A stretch of 16,813 nt of DNA from Methanocellales archaeon (GCA_030616565.1 JAUWXC010000002.1:1-16813); one strand, 5' to 3'. Shown: positions 6,271 through 14,485, counted from the first letter of the stretch. Notes: generated by a model not told the origin, from the sequence alone. Numbers and translations: made by a program.

Positions 6271-7914
6271 ATGGCAGGACAATTATCTGGACAACCTGTA
6301 TTGATTCTAAGAGAGGGCAGCCAGAGGACAAGGGGCAGAGAAGCCCAGAGCATGAACATCATGGCTGCAAGGGCCGTCGCAGAGGCGGTCAGGACGACCC
6401 TGGGTCCGAAGGGCATGGACAAGATGCTCGTAGACTCCATGGGTGATGTCGTGATTACGAATGATGGTGTGACCATCTTGAAGGAAATGGATATCGAACA
6501 TCCCGCGGCAAAGATGATGGTGGAAGTGGCAAAGACGCAGGATGATGAGGTTGGTGACGGAACGACAACTGCAGTGGTTCTCGCCGGAGAATTGCTCAAA
6601 AAGGCAGAATCGCTCTTGGATCAAGACGTGCACCCAACGGTCATCGCCTCTGGATACAGGATGGCAGCACAAAAATCATATGAAATCTTAGATTCCATAG
6701 CATCCCCCATATCACCGGATGATGAAGATGTGCTACAGAAGATTGCTGGCACTGCAATGACCGGAAAGGGTGCTGAAGCAGCAAAGACACCTCTCTCCAA
6801 ATTGTGCGTGAAGGCTGTCCAGTCCATAGTTGAAGATGATTTAGCCGACATAGACAACATCAAAGTCGAAAAGAGGGTTGGCGGAGGCATCGAAGACTCT
6901 GAACTCATAGAAGGAATGGTCATAGATAAAGAAAGGGTACATCCAGGCATGCCAAAACGGGTCGAGAATGCAAAAATCCTGTTGCTTGATACTGCCATTG
7001 AATTGAGAGAAACTGAAGTGGACACCGAGATTTCCATAACGTCTCCCGAACAGATGCAGGCTTTTCTCGCCGAGGAGGGGCGCATGCTGAAAAGCATGGT
7101 GAATAAGATCATAGAAAGTGGCGCAAACGTCGTCTTCTGTCAAAAGGGCATCGATGATATGGCACAGCACTATCTCGCGAAGGCGGATGTTCTAGCTGCA
7201 AGGAGGGTCAAGAAGTCGGATATGGAAAAATTGGCCAGGGCAACCGGTGCCTCTATCGTAACGAGCGTAGACGATATCAACAAAGACGATTTGGGTAGAG
7301 CTGGTTTGGTTGAGGAGAAAAAGGTGGCTGATGAGGATATGACCTTCGTCACGAAATGTAAAAATCCCAAAGCGGTATCCCTGATCGTACATGGTGGAAC
7401 AGAACACGTCGTTGATGAGGTCGAGAGGGCGGTGCACGATGCATTGAGGGTCGTGGGTGTCGCAATAGAGGACAAAAAACTGGTTGCAGGAGGTGGTTCC
7501 TCTGAGACGGAGGTGGCGCTACAACTTCGGAGATATGCATCAACGGTTGGCGGCAGGGAACAACTGGCCATAGAGGCATTCGCAGACGCGCTGGAGGCCA
7601 TCCCCAGAACACTCGCAGAAAACGCTGGCTTAGATACCATCGACTCCTTGGTGAACCTGCGTTCTAGGCATGAAAAAGGTGAGAAAAATGCCGGATTGGA
7701 CGTCTACTCTGGCAATGTCGTTGACATGCAGAAGGCTGGCGTTCTCGAGCCACTTCGCATAAAAACACAGGCCATAGGGTCAGCCGCAGAGTCGGCAGTC
7801 ATGATTCTGAGAATCGATGACGTGATAGCCGCCAGTGGTTTGAGCAAAAAAATGCCGGAAATGCCGCCAGAAATGGGTGAAATGGGCGGTATGGGCGGTA
7901 TGCCACCGATGTAG
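6271..7914 (+). CDS. ths: Thermosome (group II chaperonin) subunit
   Basis: This is the archaeal TCP-1-like chaperonin, which folds proteins in an ATP-driven double-ring cavity in the cytoplasm. The 547 residues match the usual length. Equatorial-domain signatures are intact: [12 protein letters not shown] (about 42-53), the [11 protein letters not shown] strand (60-70) and the phosphate-binding GDGTTT (95-100). The apical and intermediate segments follow, then the late [11 protein letters not shown] motif. The last 20 or so residues are Met/Gly/Pro-rich ([14 protein letters not shown]), the disordered tail seen in thermosomes. The start is fixed by GGAGG with six-base spacing and by the family N terminus. 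The endonuclease III gene begins five bases after its stop, so the two are probably cotranscribed. Whether it is the alpha or beta paralogue cannot be told here. Confidence 0.98.
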   Translation: MAGQLSGQPVLILREGSQRTRGREAQSMNIMAARAVAEAVRTTLGPKGMDKMLVDSMGDVVITNDGVTILKEMDIEHPAAKMMVEVAKTQDDEVGDGTTTAVVLAGELLKKAESLLDQDVHPTVIASGYRMAAQKSYEILDSIASPISPDDEDVLQKIAGTAMTGKGAEAAKTPLSKLCVKAVQSIVEDDLADIDNIKVEKRVGGGIEDSELIEGMVIDKERVHPGMPKRVENAKILLLDTAIELRETEVDTEISITSPEQMQAFLAEEGRMLKSMVNKIIESGANVVFCQKGIDDMAQHYLAKADVLAARRVKKSDMEKLARATGASIVTSVDDINKDDLGRAGLVEEKKVADEDMTFVTKCKNPKAVSLIVHGGTEHVVDEVERAVHDALRVVGVAIEDKKLVAGGGSSETEVALQLRRYASTVGGREQLAIEAFADALEAIPRTLAENAGLDTIDSLVNLRSRHEKGEKNAGLDVYSGNVVDMQKAGVLEPLRIKTQAIGSAAESAVMILRIDDVIAASGLSKKMPEMPPEMGEMGGMGGMPPM

Positions 7915-7919
7915 CAGGC

Positions 7920-8549
7920 ATGAGCAAAGCACAGAAAGTCGTAGATAGGCTGGTTAAAATTTATGGGCATCCTGCGCAGAGGGGTGATACTCCGTTTCGT
8001 GTGCTGGTCAGAACGATCCTCTCACAGAATACCAACTATCGCAACACGAGGATCGCCTGTGAGAATCTCTTCTCGAAATTTCAGACACCGGAGCAGATTG
8101 CCAACGCTGATATAAGCGAGCTCGTTGCCCTGCTGAGGCCCGCTGGTTTACATAACATTAAAGCAAGGCGCATCAAGGACATATCAAAGTTGATCGTCGA
8201 AGGGCGTGATTTGAGCGGTGTGATCCAGAAAAACGTGGACGAAGCGCGTAATGACCTTTTGACGATTAAAGGCATAGGACCCAAAACTGCAGATTGTATC
8301 CTTTTGTTTGCAGGAGGGCATGACGTTCTGCCTGTGGACACGCACGTATTTCGTGTGGCAAAGCGACTTGGTCTTGCTCCAGTAGATGCCGACCATGAGA
8401 AGGTAAAGATTGCCCTAGAAGGACAGATACCTCCAGAGAAAAGAGGGAGTGCGCACATTGCACTCATATCATTTGGCAGAGAATTTTGCAGGGCGCGTAA
8501 TCCCAGATGTGATGTGTGTCCGCTGCTTGACTTGTGTGACTTCAGATAA
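7920..8549 (+). CDS. nth: Endonuclease III (bifunctional DNA glycosylase/AP lyase)
   Basis: This base-excision repair enzyme removes oxidised pyrimidines and cleaves the abasic site. The 209 residues contain the helix-hairpin-helix [13 protein letters not shown] (113-125) with the lyase Lys122. The catalytic Asp140 lies in [12 protein letters not shown]-terminal [4Fe-4S] cluster is formed by Cys190, Cys197, Cys200 and Cys206 with the classic CX6CX2CX5C spacing. All key residues of Escherichia coli Nth (Lys120, Asp138) have counterparts. It starts five bases after the thermosome stop with only a weak Shine-Dalgarno, so expression probably depends on the chaperonin transcript. Its 3' end overlaps the convergent aCPSF1 gene by eight bases. 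Confidence 0.96.
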   Translation: MSKAQKVVDRLVKIYGHPAQRGDTPFRVLVRTILSQNTNYRNTRIACENLFSKFQTPEQIANADISELVALLRPAGLHNIKARRIKDISKLIVEGRDLSGVIQKNVDEARNDLLTIKGIGPKTADCILLFAGGHDVLPVDTHVFRVAKRLGLAPVDADHEKVKIALEGQIPPEKRGSAHIALISFGREFCRARNPRCDVCPLLDLCDFR

Positions 8550-10446
8550 GTCGTATCGTCTCCAAGTTCATTGGCGCTCTCGTCTCTATCTTATACCTCT
8601 TATACAATGAACTCGCGAGATCCAAGCACTTGCTTTCCTCGCCATGATTGATCAATATGCGCTCGGGGCGGGGGTTCATTCTCCTGACGAAATTCATCAA
8701 CTGCTGTCGATCAGAGTGACCGGAGAACCCATCAACGGTCTCTACATCCAAATTAACCTTAACGGTCTCCGTCTTTCCTTCTATTGAGAACGGGAGTTCC
8801 GCCCATCCCTTTTGAATCCTCCTTCCCAACGTTCCTTCTGCCTGGTAACCCACGAATATGAGCGTATTTCGTTTATCGGGAGCGAGCGCTTTAAGATGCT
8901 CCATCACAGGTCCGCCATTCAGCATGCCCGATGTGGCGAGTATGACGCAGGGGTCGCCACCAATGATGTCCTGACGTTTTGCTGGCTCAACCTGGATGAA
9001 ATTCTCTGATAAAAACGGATTTAGCCCTTTGTGGAAGATCTGATTTCTCAACTCACTATTTAGGTACTCAGGGTGTGTGGTATGGATCGCAGTAGCCTCC
9101 CAGATCATGCCATCCAGGTACACTGGTACATCGTCGATAATACCAGTCCTAATCGCCTCCTCCAACACAATCATGACCTCCTGGCTTCTGCCCACGGCAA
9201 ATGCCGGGATCAAAACCTTGCCACCCCTAGTGATTGTCTGCTTCACAATGGTATGGAGCTTATGTTCCGCTTCCCTGCGAGATGGCTGATAGTCATTGGC
9301 GCCACCATACGTAGCCTCCGTCACCAGCGTCTCTAATCTCGGAAAGTCATTCACCGCTGGATCGAATAGCCGGGTAGGCTCGTATTTGAAATCACCGGTA
9401 AAGGCGATATTGTATAGTCCCTCGCCGACATGAAAATGTGCTATCGATGATCCAAGAATGTGTCCAGCGTTATAGAATGTTAATCTGATGTCCGGCGCAA
9501 TGTCGGTGACGTCTCCATAGTTCAGCATGATCGTGTGCTTGAGCGCTTCTCTGATCGTCGCAGACTCATAAGGCGTCTTCCTGCCCTCTCTTGCTGCCAC
9601 CTCGATGTAATCCAATTGCAGCAACAGCATCAGATCTCTGGTCGGCGGAGTCAGATAAACGGGACCTTCATAGCCGTACTTGAATAGCAATGGTACCAAA
9701 CCAGCATGATCCAGATGGGCATGTGTGATGACCACTGCGTCAATCTGATTGATCGGACTGATCTCTGGCACATATAGGTACGGAGTTCCATCGTTCTCGG
9801 ATCCAAGGTTAACACCACAATCGATCAACACCCTCGTCTCAGGCGTGGATAATATGTATGAGCTTCTTCCCACTTCCCTACAGCCGCCCAGAGTGGTTAT
9901 GCGTATCCACGAGTCCTTGAAGGTTCTCTCCCTGTGGATTTTTCTGCCAATTTGCCTTAAAATGGATTTTCTAGCGTTGCTCTCGGCGCGCATATACTGG
10001 CGTATGTTTTTTATGATGGATGACTCAATGGGGGGTGTCCTTGCCACTTTGGGCGACCATCCAATGCTCTTCGTGATCTCTCTGAGCATAGTACCATGCC
10101 GTCCTATGACCAATCCTAGTTTTTCTGCCTCGATGATCACCTCGCCCCTATCCGTATCGAAGAAGTAATCGGTGATTTTAGCCTCTTCTGGAACTATTTG
10201 CTCGATCTTTTTGATGGCATCTTCGGGTTTGGCAAGAACTTCTGGGTCTGGTCGCACAACGATTCGCTTGCGCAGATCCTTTGCGAGCGCTCTGACTATA
10301 TCTCCGTTATCTGCGAATTTTCGAGGCTCTTCCGTATATATAACAAGTTCCGGTCCCTCAAATTCGAGGTCAGATATGGTTATACCTGCCGGTAACTTCT
10401 CTTTGATTCTCTCTTTGAGTTCGTTTAAAACTTCTTCTACCGTCAT
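8542..10446 (-). CDS. fttA: aCPSF1/FttA: KH-domain beta-CASP ribonuclease, archaeal transcription termination factor
   Basis: This archaeal homologue of CPSF73 cleaves nascent RNA 3' ends at U-rich sites and drives transcription termination. The 634 residues comprise two N-terminal KH-type domains (about 1-145; KH loop GRHG at 115-118), a metallo-beta-lactamase domain and an inserted beta-CASP domain (about 380-550). Metal-binding residues are intact: His242, His244, Asp246 and His247 (THAHLDHAG), His329, Asp352, His577 (FSGHSD) and His601. The length and domain order are those of aCPSF1 rather than the shorter aCPSF2. ATG 10446 has no Shine-Dalgarno; a TATA-like element at 10471-10482 predicts a leaderless transcript. 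The proteasome beta gene lies 46 bp upstream on the same strand, a neighbour pair commonly seen in euryarchaea. Confidence 0.97.
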   Translation of the reverse strand: MTVEEVLNELKERIKEKLPAGITISDLEFEGPELVIYTEEPRKFADNGDIVRALAKDLRKRIVVRPDPEVLAKPEDAIKKIEQIVPEEAKITDYFFDTDRGEVIIEAEKLGLVIGRHGTMLREITKSIGWSPKVARTPPIESSIIKNIRQYMRAESNARKSILRQIGRKIHRERTFKDSWIRITTLGGCREVGRSSYILSTPETRVLIDCGVNLGSENDGTPYLYVPEISPINQIDAVVITHAHLDHAGLVPLLFKYGYEGPVYLTPPTRDLMLLLQLDYIEVAAREGRKTPYESATIREALKHTIMLNYGDVTDIAPDIRLTFYNAGHILGSSIAHFHVGEGLYNIAFTGDFKYEPTRLFDPAVNDFPRLETLVTEATYGGANDYQPSRREAEHKLHTIVKQTITRGGKVLIPAFAVGRSQEVMIVLEEAIRTGIIDDVPVYLDGMIWEATAIHTTHPEYLNSELRNQIFHKGLNPFLSENFIQVEPAKRQDIIGGDPCVILATSGMLNGGPVMEHLKALAPDKRNTLIFVGYQAEGTLGRRIQKGWAELPFSIEGKTETVKVNLDVETVDGFSGHSDRQQLMNFVRRMNPRPERILINHGEESKCLDLASSLYKRYKIETRAPMNLETIRLI

Positions 10447-10470
10447 TGAGTTTTTCTCTCGATTCAGTGT

Positions 10471-10482
10471 GTATATATAAAA
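10471..10482 (-). promoter_or_regulatory. TATA-like element for aCPSF1
   Basis: Minus-strand TTTTATATATAC is centred about 30 nt upstream of the aCPSF1 ATG at 10446, so transcription would begin within a few bases of the start codon. The element abuts the U-rich tract that follows the psmB stop. Confidence 0.5.
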
Positions 10483-10490
10483 GCAAAAAC
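10478..10490 (-). terminator. U-rich tract after psmB, possible terminator
   Basis: Directly after the psmB TAG (10493-10495) the minus strand reads GTTTTTGCTTTTA, two short U-runs. Archaeal factor-dependent termination occurs at such U-rich stretches. There is no stem-loop. Part of it coincides with the TATA-like element of the next gene. Confidence 0.4.
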
Positions 10491-10492
10491 GG

Positions 10493-11125
10493 CTACGCTA
10501 ATTTACTCATCCTTTTGGAAATTTCCTCTTCACCTAAGATTTTATACGCATCTGGCGTGATCATAACCACCTCGATACCATCACCAGAAGCAGCGTCTCG
10601 CTTGATAGCGGCCTGTAGCGCCCTCGTTGCTAGGTTAATACCTTCGTCCAGTGATATGTCGTCTTTATATCTATCTTCCAAGATGCCATACGCGATGGGT
10701 GAGCCTGAGCCTGTGGCAACCACGTTTCTTTCCTCAATCTGACCGCCCAGTGGGTCCAATGAATAGAGATGCGGTCCTTTCCTATCAATCCCGCCCACGA
10801 TTAGCTGGGCCATATACGGCAGATACCTCTGTGTGCTCAGGATATTGGATAATAGCGTAGAAACTGCACCAACTGTCATAGGCTCCTCTCTCCTGATCTT
10901 ATAGATCTTCGCTTCTACCGCAATTATCCTCGCCAGAACCTGGGCATCACCAACCGCACCCGCCGTGGTCATGCCGATCCGATCATCAACCTGATATATC
11001 TTTTTCGCTTCCCTGCTCGCGATGAAACTGCCCATAGTCGCTCTTTTTTCGCTCGCCAATACAATGCCGTTACTACAAACTAAGCCAACTGTGGTTGTGC
11101 CCTTATATCTATTGTCGCTGACCAT
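10493..11125 (-). CDS. psmB: Proteasome beta subunit (20S peptidase)
   Basis: This is the catalytic subunit of the archaeal 20S proteasome. The 210-residue precursor has a nine-residue propeptide ending in Gly9. Autocleavage before Thr10 would expose the N-terminal nucleophile of the TTTVGLV sequence. Counting from that Thr as 1, Glu17 and Lys33 are at the family's catalytic positions. The later [11 protein letters not shown] and [11 protein letters not shown] segments are typical of beta subunits. ATG 11125 is preceded by AGGGGA (11131-11136), a partial Shine-Dalgarno. A TATA-like element at 11184-11193 predicts a leader of about 36 nt. The alpha subunit is not in the window. Confidence 0.97.
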   Translation of the reverse strand: MVSDNRYKGTTTVGLVCSNGIVLASEKRATMGSFIASREAKKIYQVDDRIGMTTAGAVGDAQVLARIIAVEAKIYKIRREEPMTVGAVSTLLSNILSTQRYLPYMAQLIVGGIDRKGPHLYSLDPLGGQIEERNVVATGSGSPIAYGILEDRYKDDISLDEGINLATRALQAAIKRDAASGDGIEVVMITPDAYKILGEEEISKRMSKLA

Positions 11126-11183
11126 CTTTATCCCCTTTAATCAAAACCAGGAAAACCAGTTACACGGAATTCATTAGTCATTT

Positions 11184-11193
11184 CTATATTTAA
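11184..11193 (-). promoter_or_regulatory. TATA-like element for psmB
   Basis: Minus-strand TTAAATATAG, centred about 63 nt upstream of the psmB ATG, would start transcription near 11162. Confidence 0.45.
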
Positions 11194-11195
11194 GT

Positions 11196-11220
11196 CTTGC
11201 TATGCCCTTGCTATGCAAGG
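11196..11220. repeat. Tandem 10-bp repeat and short hairpin at the 3' end of the HhH gene
   Basis: CTTGCTATGC occurs at 11196-11205 and again at 11207-11216 with one base between. The second copy also forms a 6-bp hairpin, CCTTGC-TAT-GCAAGG (11206-11220). The second copy contains the HhH gene's stop codon, so the repeat also duplicates a CATAG stop context just downstream. No U-run follows on the minus strand, so it does not look like a terminator. It may be a small slippage duplication. Confidence 0.5.
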
Positions 11221-11867
11221 CACCATCCTTTAAAATCACAAATCTCACATTTCTTTTTCCTACAGAAATTCTTACCTACGCGTAGGAGCGCGACCTCAAG
11301 GTTTACAACGGGCATATGAAGTTTTTCAGCAGCTTTTTTTAACTCGTCCTTATTGCCAACCTTCATCAAGCCCAAGCGTTTCCCAGCCAAGACTTCCAAG
11401 TGAGAGGGTTTTGGGTCTGCTTTGTCCCATATATCCCTCAGTTCGCGCAGGAAAATCTGGGCCGTTACCTCACCGACGCCGTTAAACTCCATCAATCTTC
11501 TCTCCAAGTCCTCTGCGCCAGACGCGACATCGTGCAGCTTATTCAAATCGCCATCGTACTTCTGCTTGAGCATTTTGGCAATGTCCAAAAGTTTATCGGC
11601 GGTGCTAAAGTCATATCTGACATACCCCCCTTCGTCCAGCGCCTGAACCAATCCATCCCATCCCGCTTCTAAGATCGCATCTGGGCTCGTAAGGGCTCGT
11701 TTTTCGAACGTTTTGTATGTGTTCTTTGCTATCGTTTCGTTTATTCGTTTTCCAAACAGAATCGCAGCCAAGAACCATTTGAATATCCCTGGGCATCTGT
11801 GTAGCCCAATTCCAAGCTCCTCTGAGAATGGGGTCGCATATTTCTTTAGCGCATCCCTTAGCGTCAT
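11211..11867 (-). CDS. HhH-GPD iron-sulfur protein related to endonuclease III, without canonical catalytic residues
   Basis: This 218-residue protein of the helix-hairpin-helix DNA glycosylase superfamily probably acts in, or derives from, base-excision repair. The hairpin is at about 126-137 (FNGVGEVTA). A C-terminal iron-sulfur loop has Cys202, Cys207, Cys210 and Cys216 (CX4CX2CX5C). It is unlike Nth in two ways. The lyase Lys of the hairpin is Thr135, and no VDT motif is seen; the equivalent region reads DPKPSHLEVLAGKRLGL (151-167), where KRLGL aligns with Nth but the catalytic Asp position appears to be Ser, with Asp151 nearby. It resembles the uncharacterised COG2231-like group. ATG 11867 is chosen because a TATA-like box sits about 24 nt upstream (11884-11897); an upstream ATG at 11933 would put that box inside the frame. 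The substrate is unknown. Confidence 0.75.
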   Translation of the reverse strand: MTLRDALKKYATPFSEELGIGLHRCPGIFKWFLAAILFGKRINETIAKNTYKTFEKRALTSPDAILEAGWDGLVQALDEGGYVRYDFSTADKLLDIAKMLKQKYDGDLNKLHDVASGAEDLERRLMEFNGVGEVTAQIFLRELRDIWDKADPKPSHLEVLAGKRLGLMKVGNKDELKKAAEKLHMPVVNLEVALLRVGKNFCRKKKCEICDFKGWCLA

Positions 11868-11883
11868 AGAAATGATCAAAGAA

Positions 11884-11897
11884 CTATATAATATAAA
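11884..11897. promoter_or_regulatory. AT-rich promoter element between the HhH gene and the small-gene operon
   Basis: CTATATAATATAAA on the plus strand reads TTTATATTATATAG on the minus strand. On the minus strand it is centred about 24 nt from the HhH ATG (11867), predicting a leaderless mRNA. On the plus strand it could give a start near 11917 for the operon beginning at 11932. Confidence 0.5.
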
Positions 11898-11902
11898 GAA
11901 GG

Positions 11903-11909
11903 GATATAA
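11903..11909 (+). promoter_or_regulatory. TATA-like element for the 78-residue gene
   Basis: GATATAA, centred about 26 nt before ATG 11932, would place the transcript start at the initiation codon. No Shine-Dalgarno is seen before this ATG, so a leaderless start fits. Confidence 0.45.
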
Positions 11910-11931
11910 ATGTGATAGAAACAGAAGTACC

Positions 11932-12168
11932 ATGAGTTTGATAGAAAAATACGTTGAAAATGTGTTCGCATTCTCCGCTGAGGCGTTTAAAGAGGCGTAT
12001 CAACAAAGCCTAAAAGCAACACATACGCCCGAGCGGGAATTGACCATAAGGGCACATGATGCGATAAAAAACCTTGAGACAAAAGGGCACAAGATTGACT
12101 TAATCGTCGTAGGCATGGGCCAGATGATCATCCTGTACGGGGATGATAAATACGTTGTGATAAAATGA
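11932..12168 (+). CDS. Small conserved-looking archaeal protein of unknown function (78 aa)
   Basis: I do not recognise this family. It begins MSLIEKYVENVFAFSAEAFK. An amphipathic helical first half (about 1-50) is followed by a beta-rich end, KIDLIVVGMGQMIILYGDDK. It has no Cys pairs, no membrane helix and no signal peptide. ATG 11932 is chosen because a TATA-like element lies 26 nt upstream and the frame opens on the preceding divergent gene if extended further; a longer in-frame reading back to 11713 would be antisense to the HhH gene. It is the first gene of a tight operon: its TGA overlaps the ATG of the next gene (ATGA at 12165-12168). That coupling and the clean start argue it is real. 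Confidence 0.65.
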   Translation: MSLIEKYVENVFAFSAEAFKEAYQQSLKATHTPERELTIRAHDAIKNLETKGHKIDLIVVGMGQMIILYGDDKYVVIK

Positions 12169-12449
12169 ATCCGGACTTCATGCGCCTAGTAACTTGGATG
12201 TGTCTATTCTTTGCAATAACGTTGACCGCGAGGTTCATCTTTTTAGTTAGAAATATCATGCAAGCCGGTAGAAAGGCGATTAGGGGTGTGCTACAACAGT
12301 CAAGCGGCGAAATATTTTGCTCCGATATTATGGAACGAACTGGTTTTTCTAAGGCAAGGGTTGAGATTTTACTCAGGAACATGGAGAGAAAGGGCATGAT
12401 CCAAAGGGTTCCGCAGGGAGAAGACGTTTTGATCAAACTCATCGAGTGA
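12165..12449 (+). CDS. Membrane-anchored winged-helix DNA-binding protein (94 aa)
   Basis: One N-terminal transmembrane helix (about residues 8-28) is joined by a short basic stretch (RNIMQAGRKAIR) to a winged-helix fold (about 36-92). The second helix, recognition helix and wing are visible as CSDIMERTGFSKARVEILLR and NMERKGMIQRVPQGEDVLIK. This arrangement suggests a membrane-tethered transcriptional regulator, as in several archaeal one-helix wHTH proteins. Its ligand and targets are unknown. The start codon overlaps the upstream stop as ATGA, and its own TGA overlaps the next start as TGATG, so all three genes in this cluster should be co-translated. Confidence 0.7.
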   Translation: MNPDFMRLVTWMCLFFAITLTARFIFLVRNIMQAGRKAIRGVLQQSSGEIFCSDIMERTGFSKARVEILLRNMERKGMIQRVPQGEDVLIKLIE

Positions 12450-12946
12450 TGGTTGTGAGATTTGTAGTGGACAGGATGCTAGGTAAACTGACCACTTGGC
12501 TCAGGTTGCTCGGTTATGATGTGGTTAGCGCAAGCGATTTTGACTTGAGTGCAGAAGAAGACAACTTGTTGCTGGACCTGGCAAAAGAGGGGAGAGCTCT
12601 TCTCACAAGGGATAGGACGCTTAGGTCAAAGGCAGAGAAGAGGGGCGTTTCGATTTGTTTTATCCATTCCGATATGGTGATGGAACAGCTGGAAGAAGTA
12701 TATTCTTACTGCGATATTCAGCTGGAGCCCCAGATGAGCAGGTGCACAATATGCAATGCCACCATCAGGAAGACGAGAGCAGAAGATGAAGACATACTGA
12801 AAAAAGAGGATTATGTGCCGGATCGATTGATTGGCATCATCGATTTCTGGGTGTGCGATAACTGCGGGCAGGTATACTGGGAGGGCAGTCACTGGGATAA
12901 CATCAGGAAAAGGACAGATGAGTTGAAGAAGAAGGTTGGGAGATGA
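12449..12946 (+). CDS. Mut7-C RNase-domain protein with zinc ribbon
   Basis: This 165-residue protein belongs to the Mut7-C (COG1656) family, a PIN-like RNase fold related to the C terminus of animal Mut-7. The opening VVRFVVDRMLGKLTTWLRLLGYDV is characteristic (read in two parts: RFVVDRMLGKL and TTWLRLLGYDV). Acidic residues Asp8, Asp38 and Asp55 (in LLTRDRTL) would form the metal site. A C-terminal zinc ribbon uses Cys99, Cys102, Cys136 and Cys139. ATG 12449 forms a TGATG overlap with the preceding gene; GTG 12446 would add one residue. Endoribonuclease activity is inferred from the fold, not shown. It is third in the operon with the 78-residue and winged-helix proteins. Confidence 0.85.
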   Translation: MVVRFVVDRMLGKLTTWLRLLGYDVVSASDFDLSAEEDNLLLDLAKEGRALLTRDRTLRSKAEKRGVSICFIHSDMVMEQLEEVYSYCDIQLEPQMSRCTICNATIRKTRAEDEDILKKEDYVPDRLIGIIDFWVCDNCGQVYWEGSHWDNIRKRTDELKKKVGR

Positions 12947-12954
12947 CATCATAA

Positions 12955-12994
12955 CCACCTTCTGCGGTGGCGTTGCTACAAATGAATGACGCCA
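12955..12994. other. Short convergent intergenic region with two overlapping hairpins
   Basis: The gap between the convergent Mut7-C and proS genes (12947-13018) holds CCACC (12955-12959) facing GGTGG (12966-12970), and TGGCGT (12968-12973) facing ACGCCA (12989-12994). The two stems share bases and are mutually exclusive. Neither is followed by a U-run on either strand. They could affect 3'-end stability of either mRNA or be chance. Confidence 0.25.
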
Positions 12995-13018
12995 ATATGC
13001 CATTTCTGCACTCCCGCA

Positions 13019-14431
13019 TTAATACGCCCTCGCCATCAGCACGACCTTGTCGGTCTTCTTGCCACAGACAGGGCACTTGCCTTTTTTGGTTTGCGTCAAT
13101 TCGCCCAGTACGTCTGCACCAGTGCCCTCCTCCATCTTCAGACCACATTTTTCTTCGCCACACCAGTTTATTTTGGCTATGCCCTTTTTGACTGTGGTTT
13201 TTACCTCATCCAGCGCCGTACAGTCGACCATCCTTTCATCGAAGGATTTCTTGGCCTTCTCGTAGAGACTTGTATGTATGTCTTTCAGTTTTTGATGAAT
13301 TGTTGGAACTAAGTCAGGCACAGATATGGACGTCTTCTCAAAGGTGTCTCTTCGCACGAGCGTTACCGAATTGGACTTCAAATCGCGCGGCCCTATCTCT
13401 ATTCGCAAGGGAACGCCTTTCGTCTCCCATTTATAGTATTTCGCACCCGGTCTTTCATCGGAATCATCTAATACCACGCGGAATCTTTCATCGCTGAGCA
13501 TCTTGTGAACGCGCTGGGATGCTTCACGCACATCTTTTCCTTCGCCGAACGGAATGGAAACGATCACGACTTGGGTTGGCGCGACCTCAGGAGGGAGAAT
13601 CAACCCTCTGTCATCGCCGTGCACTGCGATAACCGCTGCCACACACCGCTCAGAAATGCCATAACATGTCTGATGAACGTATTGCTGCTCTCCGTTCACA
13701 TCCTCATACCTAATATCAAACGTTTTGGCAAAATTCGTACCCAAGTGATGAATCGTGCCTATCTGTAGCGTTTTGCCATCGGGCATGAGTGTATCAACCG
13801 CAATCGAGTAATCTGCGCCAGGAAACTTGTCCCAGCCTGGGCGCTTTGTGAAAATATGCGGAATTGCCAGTCTATCATAGAACTCGGAATAAATCCGCAC
13901 AGCTTCATGTACCTGCTTTTCTGCGTCTTCCCACGTAGTATGGGCGGTATGCGCCTCTTTAAACGATGTAATCTCCCGCACCCTAATGAGCGGTCTGGTG
14001 TGCTTTGTTTCATAGCGAAACGTGTTCACTATCTGATACACCCTTAATGGCAAATCTGTATGAGAGCGTATCCAGAGCTTGAACATGGGATAGATTGCGG
14101 TTTCAGATGTGGGACGCAGCGCAAGTGGAACCTCCAGGGGCGTGGCTCCACCCTTTGTAACCCAGTAGACCTCTTCTTCGAATCCCTTGATGTGTTCAGC
14201 CTCTTTCATGAATTCGGTCTCTGGAATGAGTAGTGGGAAAAGCGCCTCTTGATGATCCACATCCAACAATGACCTGAGAATCGAATACACCCTGTTCCTA
14301 AGAACCAATCCAAAGGGATGCCACACACAGAGCCCTTTGATCGGGTATCTGACATCCACGATCCCTGCCATTAACAGTATCTCACTGTACCATTCACTGA
14401 AGCCCGCTTTCTTGGGAAGCGATTTTGCCAC
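13019..14431 (-). CDS. proS: Prolyl-tRNA synthetase, archaeal/eukaryotic type
   Basis: This class II synthetase charges tRNA-Pro. The 470 residues are of the archaeal-type enzyme: no bacterial editing insertion, a C-terminal extension with zinc ligands Cys424, Cys429, Cys453 and Cys456, and the family's terminal Tyr (MARAY). Motif 1 lies around [33 protein letters not shown] and [19 protein letters not shown] (motif 2) are intact, and [20 protein letters not shown] covers motif 3. The start is GTG 14431, supported by AGGTGAT (14435-14441) four bases upstream and by the normal N-terminal sequence [14 protein letters not shown]. It is preceded by the spoIIM stop 54 bp upstream on the same strand and has its own TATA-like sequences. 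Confidence 0.97.
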   Translation of the reverse strand: MAKSLPKKAGFSEWYSEILLMAGIVDVRYPIKGLCVWHPFGLVLRNRVYSILRSLLDVDHQEALFPLLIPETEFMKEAEHIKGFEEEVYWVTKGGATPLEVPLALRPTSETAIYPMFKLWIRSHTDLPLRVYQIVNTFRYETKHTRPLIRVREITSFKEAHTAHTTWEDAEKQVHEAVRIYSEFYDRLAIPHIFTKRPGWDKFPGADYSIAVDTLMPDGKTLQIGTIHHLGTNFAKTFDIRYEDVNGEQQYVHQTCYGISERCVAAVIAVHGDDRGLILPPEVAPTQVVIVSIPFGEGKDVREASQRVHKMLSDERFRVVLDDSDERPGAKYYKWETKGVPLRIEIGPRDLKSNSVTLVRRDTFEKTSISVPDLVPTIHQKLKDIHTSLYEKAKKSFDERMVDCTALDEVKTTVKKGIAKINWCGEEKCGLKMEEGTGADVLGELTQTKKGKCPVCGKKTDKVVLMARAY

Positions 14432-14434
14432 GAA

Positions 14435-14441
14435 ATCACCT
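14435..14441 (-). promoter_or_regulatory. Ribosome binding site deciding the GTG start of proS
   Basis: Minus-strand AGGTGAT is a perfect match to part of the archaeal anti-Shine-Dalgarno complement, with three bases (14432-14434) between it and GTG 14429-14431. It supports a GTG initiation codon. Confidence 0.7.
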
Positions 14442-14460
14442 GTTTACTTAAGGCTTAGAA

Positions 14461-14477
14461 GGATTATAAGATATATC
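14461..14477 (-). promoter_or_regulatory. TATA-like elements for proS
   Basis: The minus strand reads GATATATCTTATAATCC, two overlapping candidates. They predict transcript starts between about 14441 and 14449, just upstream of the Shine-Dalgarno. The element lies in the 54-bp gap after spoIIM. Confidence 0.4.
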
Positions 14478-14485
14478 ACTTTTAC

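Noticed and set aside
6621..7112. A 163-codon minus-strand frame antisense to the thermosome
   Set aside because: Ser/Met-rich composition is typical of the reverse complement of a chaperonin gene; no start signal or family match.
9749..10168. A 139-codon plus-strand frame within aCPSF1
   Set aside because: It is antisense to the conserved KH and metallo-beta-lactamase regions, with no independent support.
11713..11931. A 73-residue N-terminal extension of the 78-residue protein
   Set aside because: The extension is antisense to the HhH gene and crosses both predicted TATA elements; ATG 11932 fits the promoter spacing.
11868..11933. A hydrophobic 22-residue N-terminal extension of the HhH protein that could look like a membrane anchor or signal peptide
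   Set aside because: It is translated from the AT-rich promoter region; the TATA-like box lies inside it and the family begins near MTLRDAL.
12947..13018. Intrinsic terminator in the Mut7-C/proS gap
   Set aside because: The stems are only 5-6 bp, mutually exclusive and not followed by a U-run on either strand.
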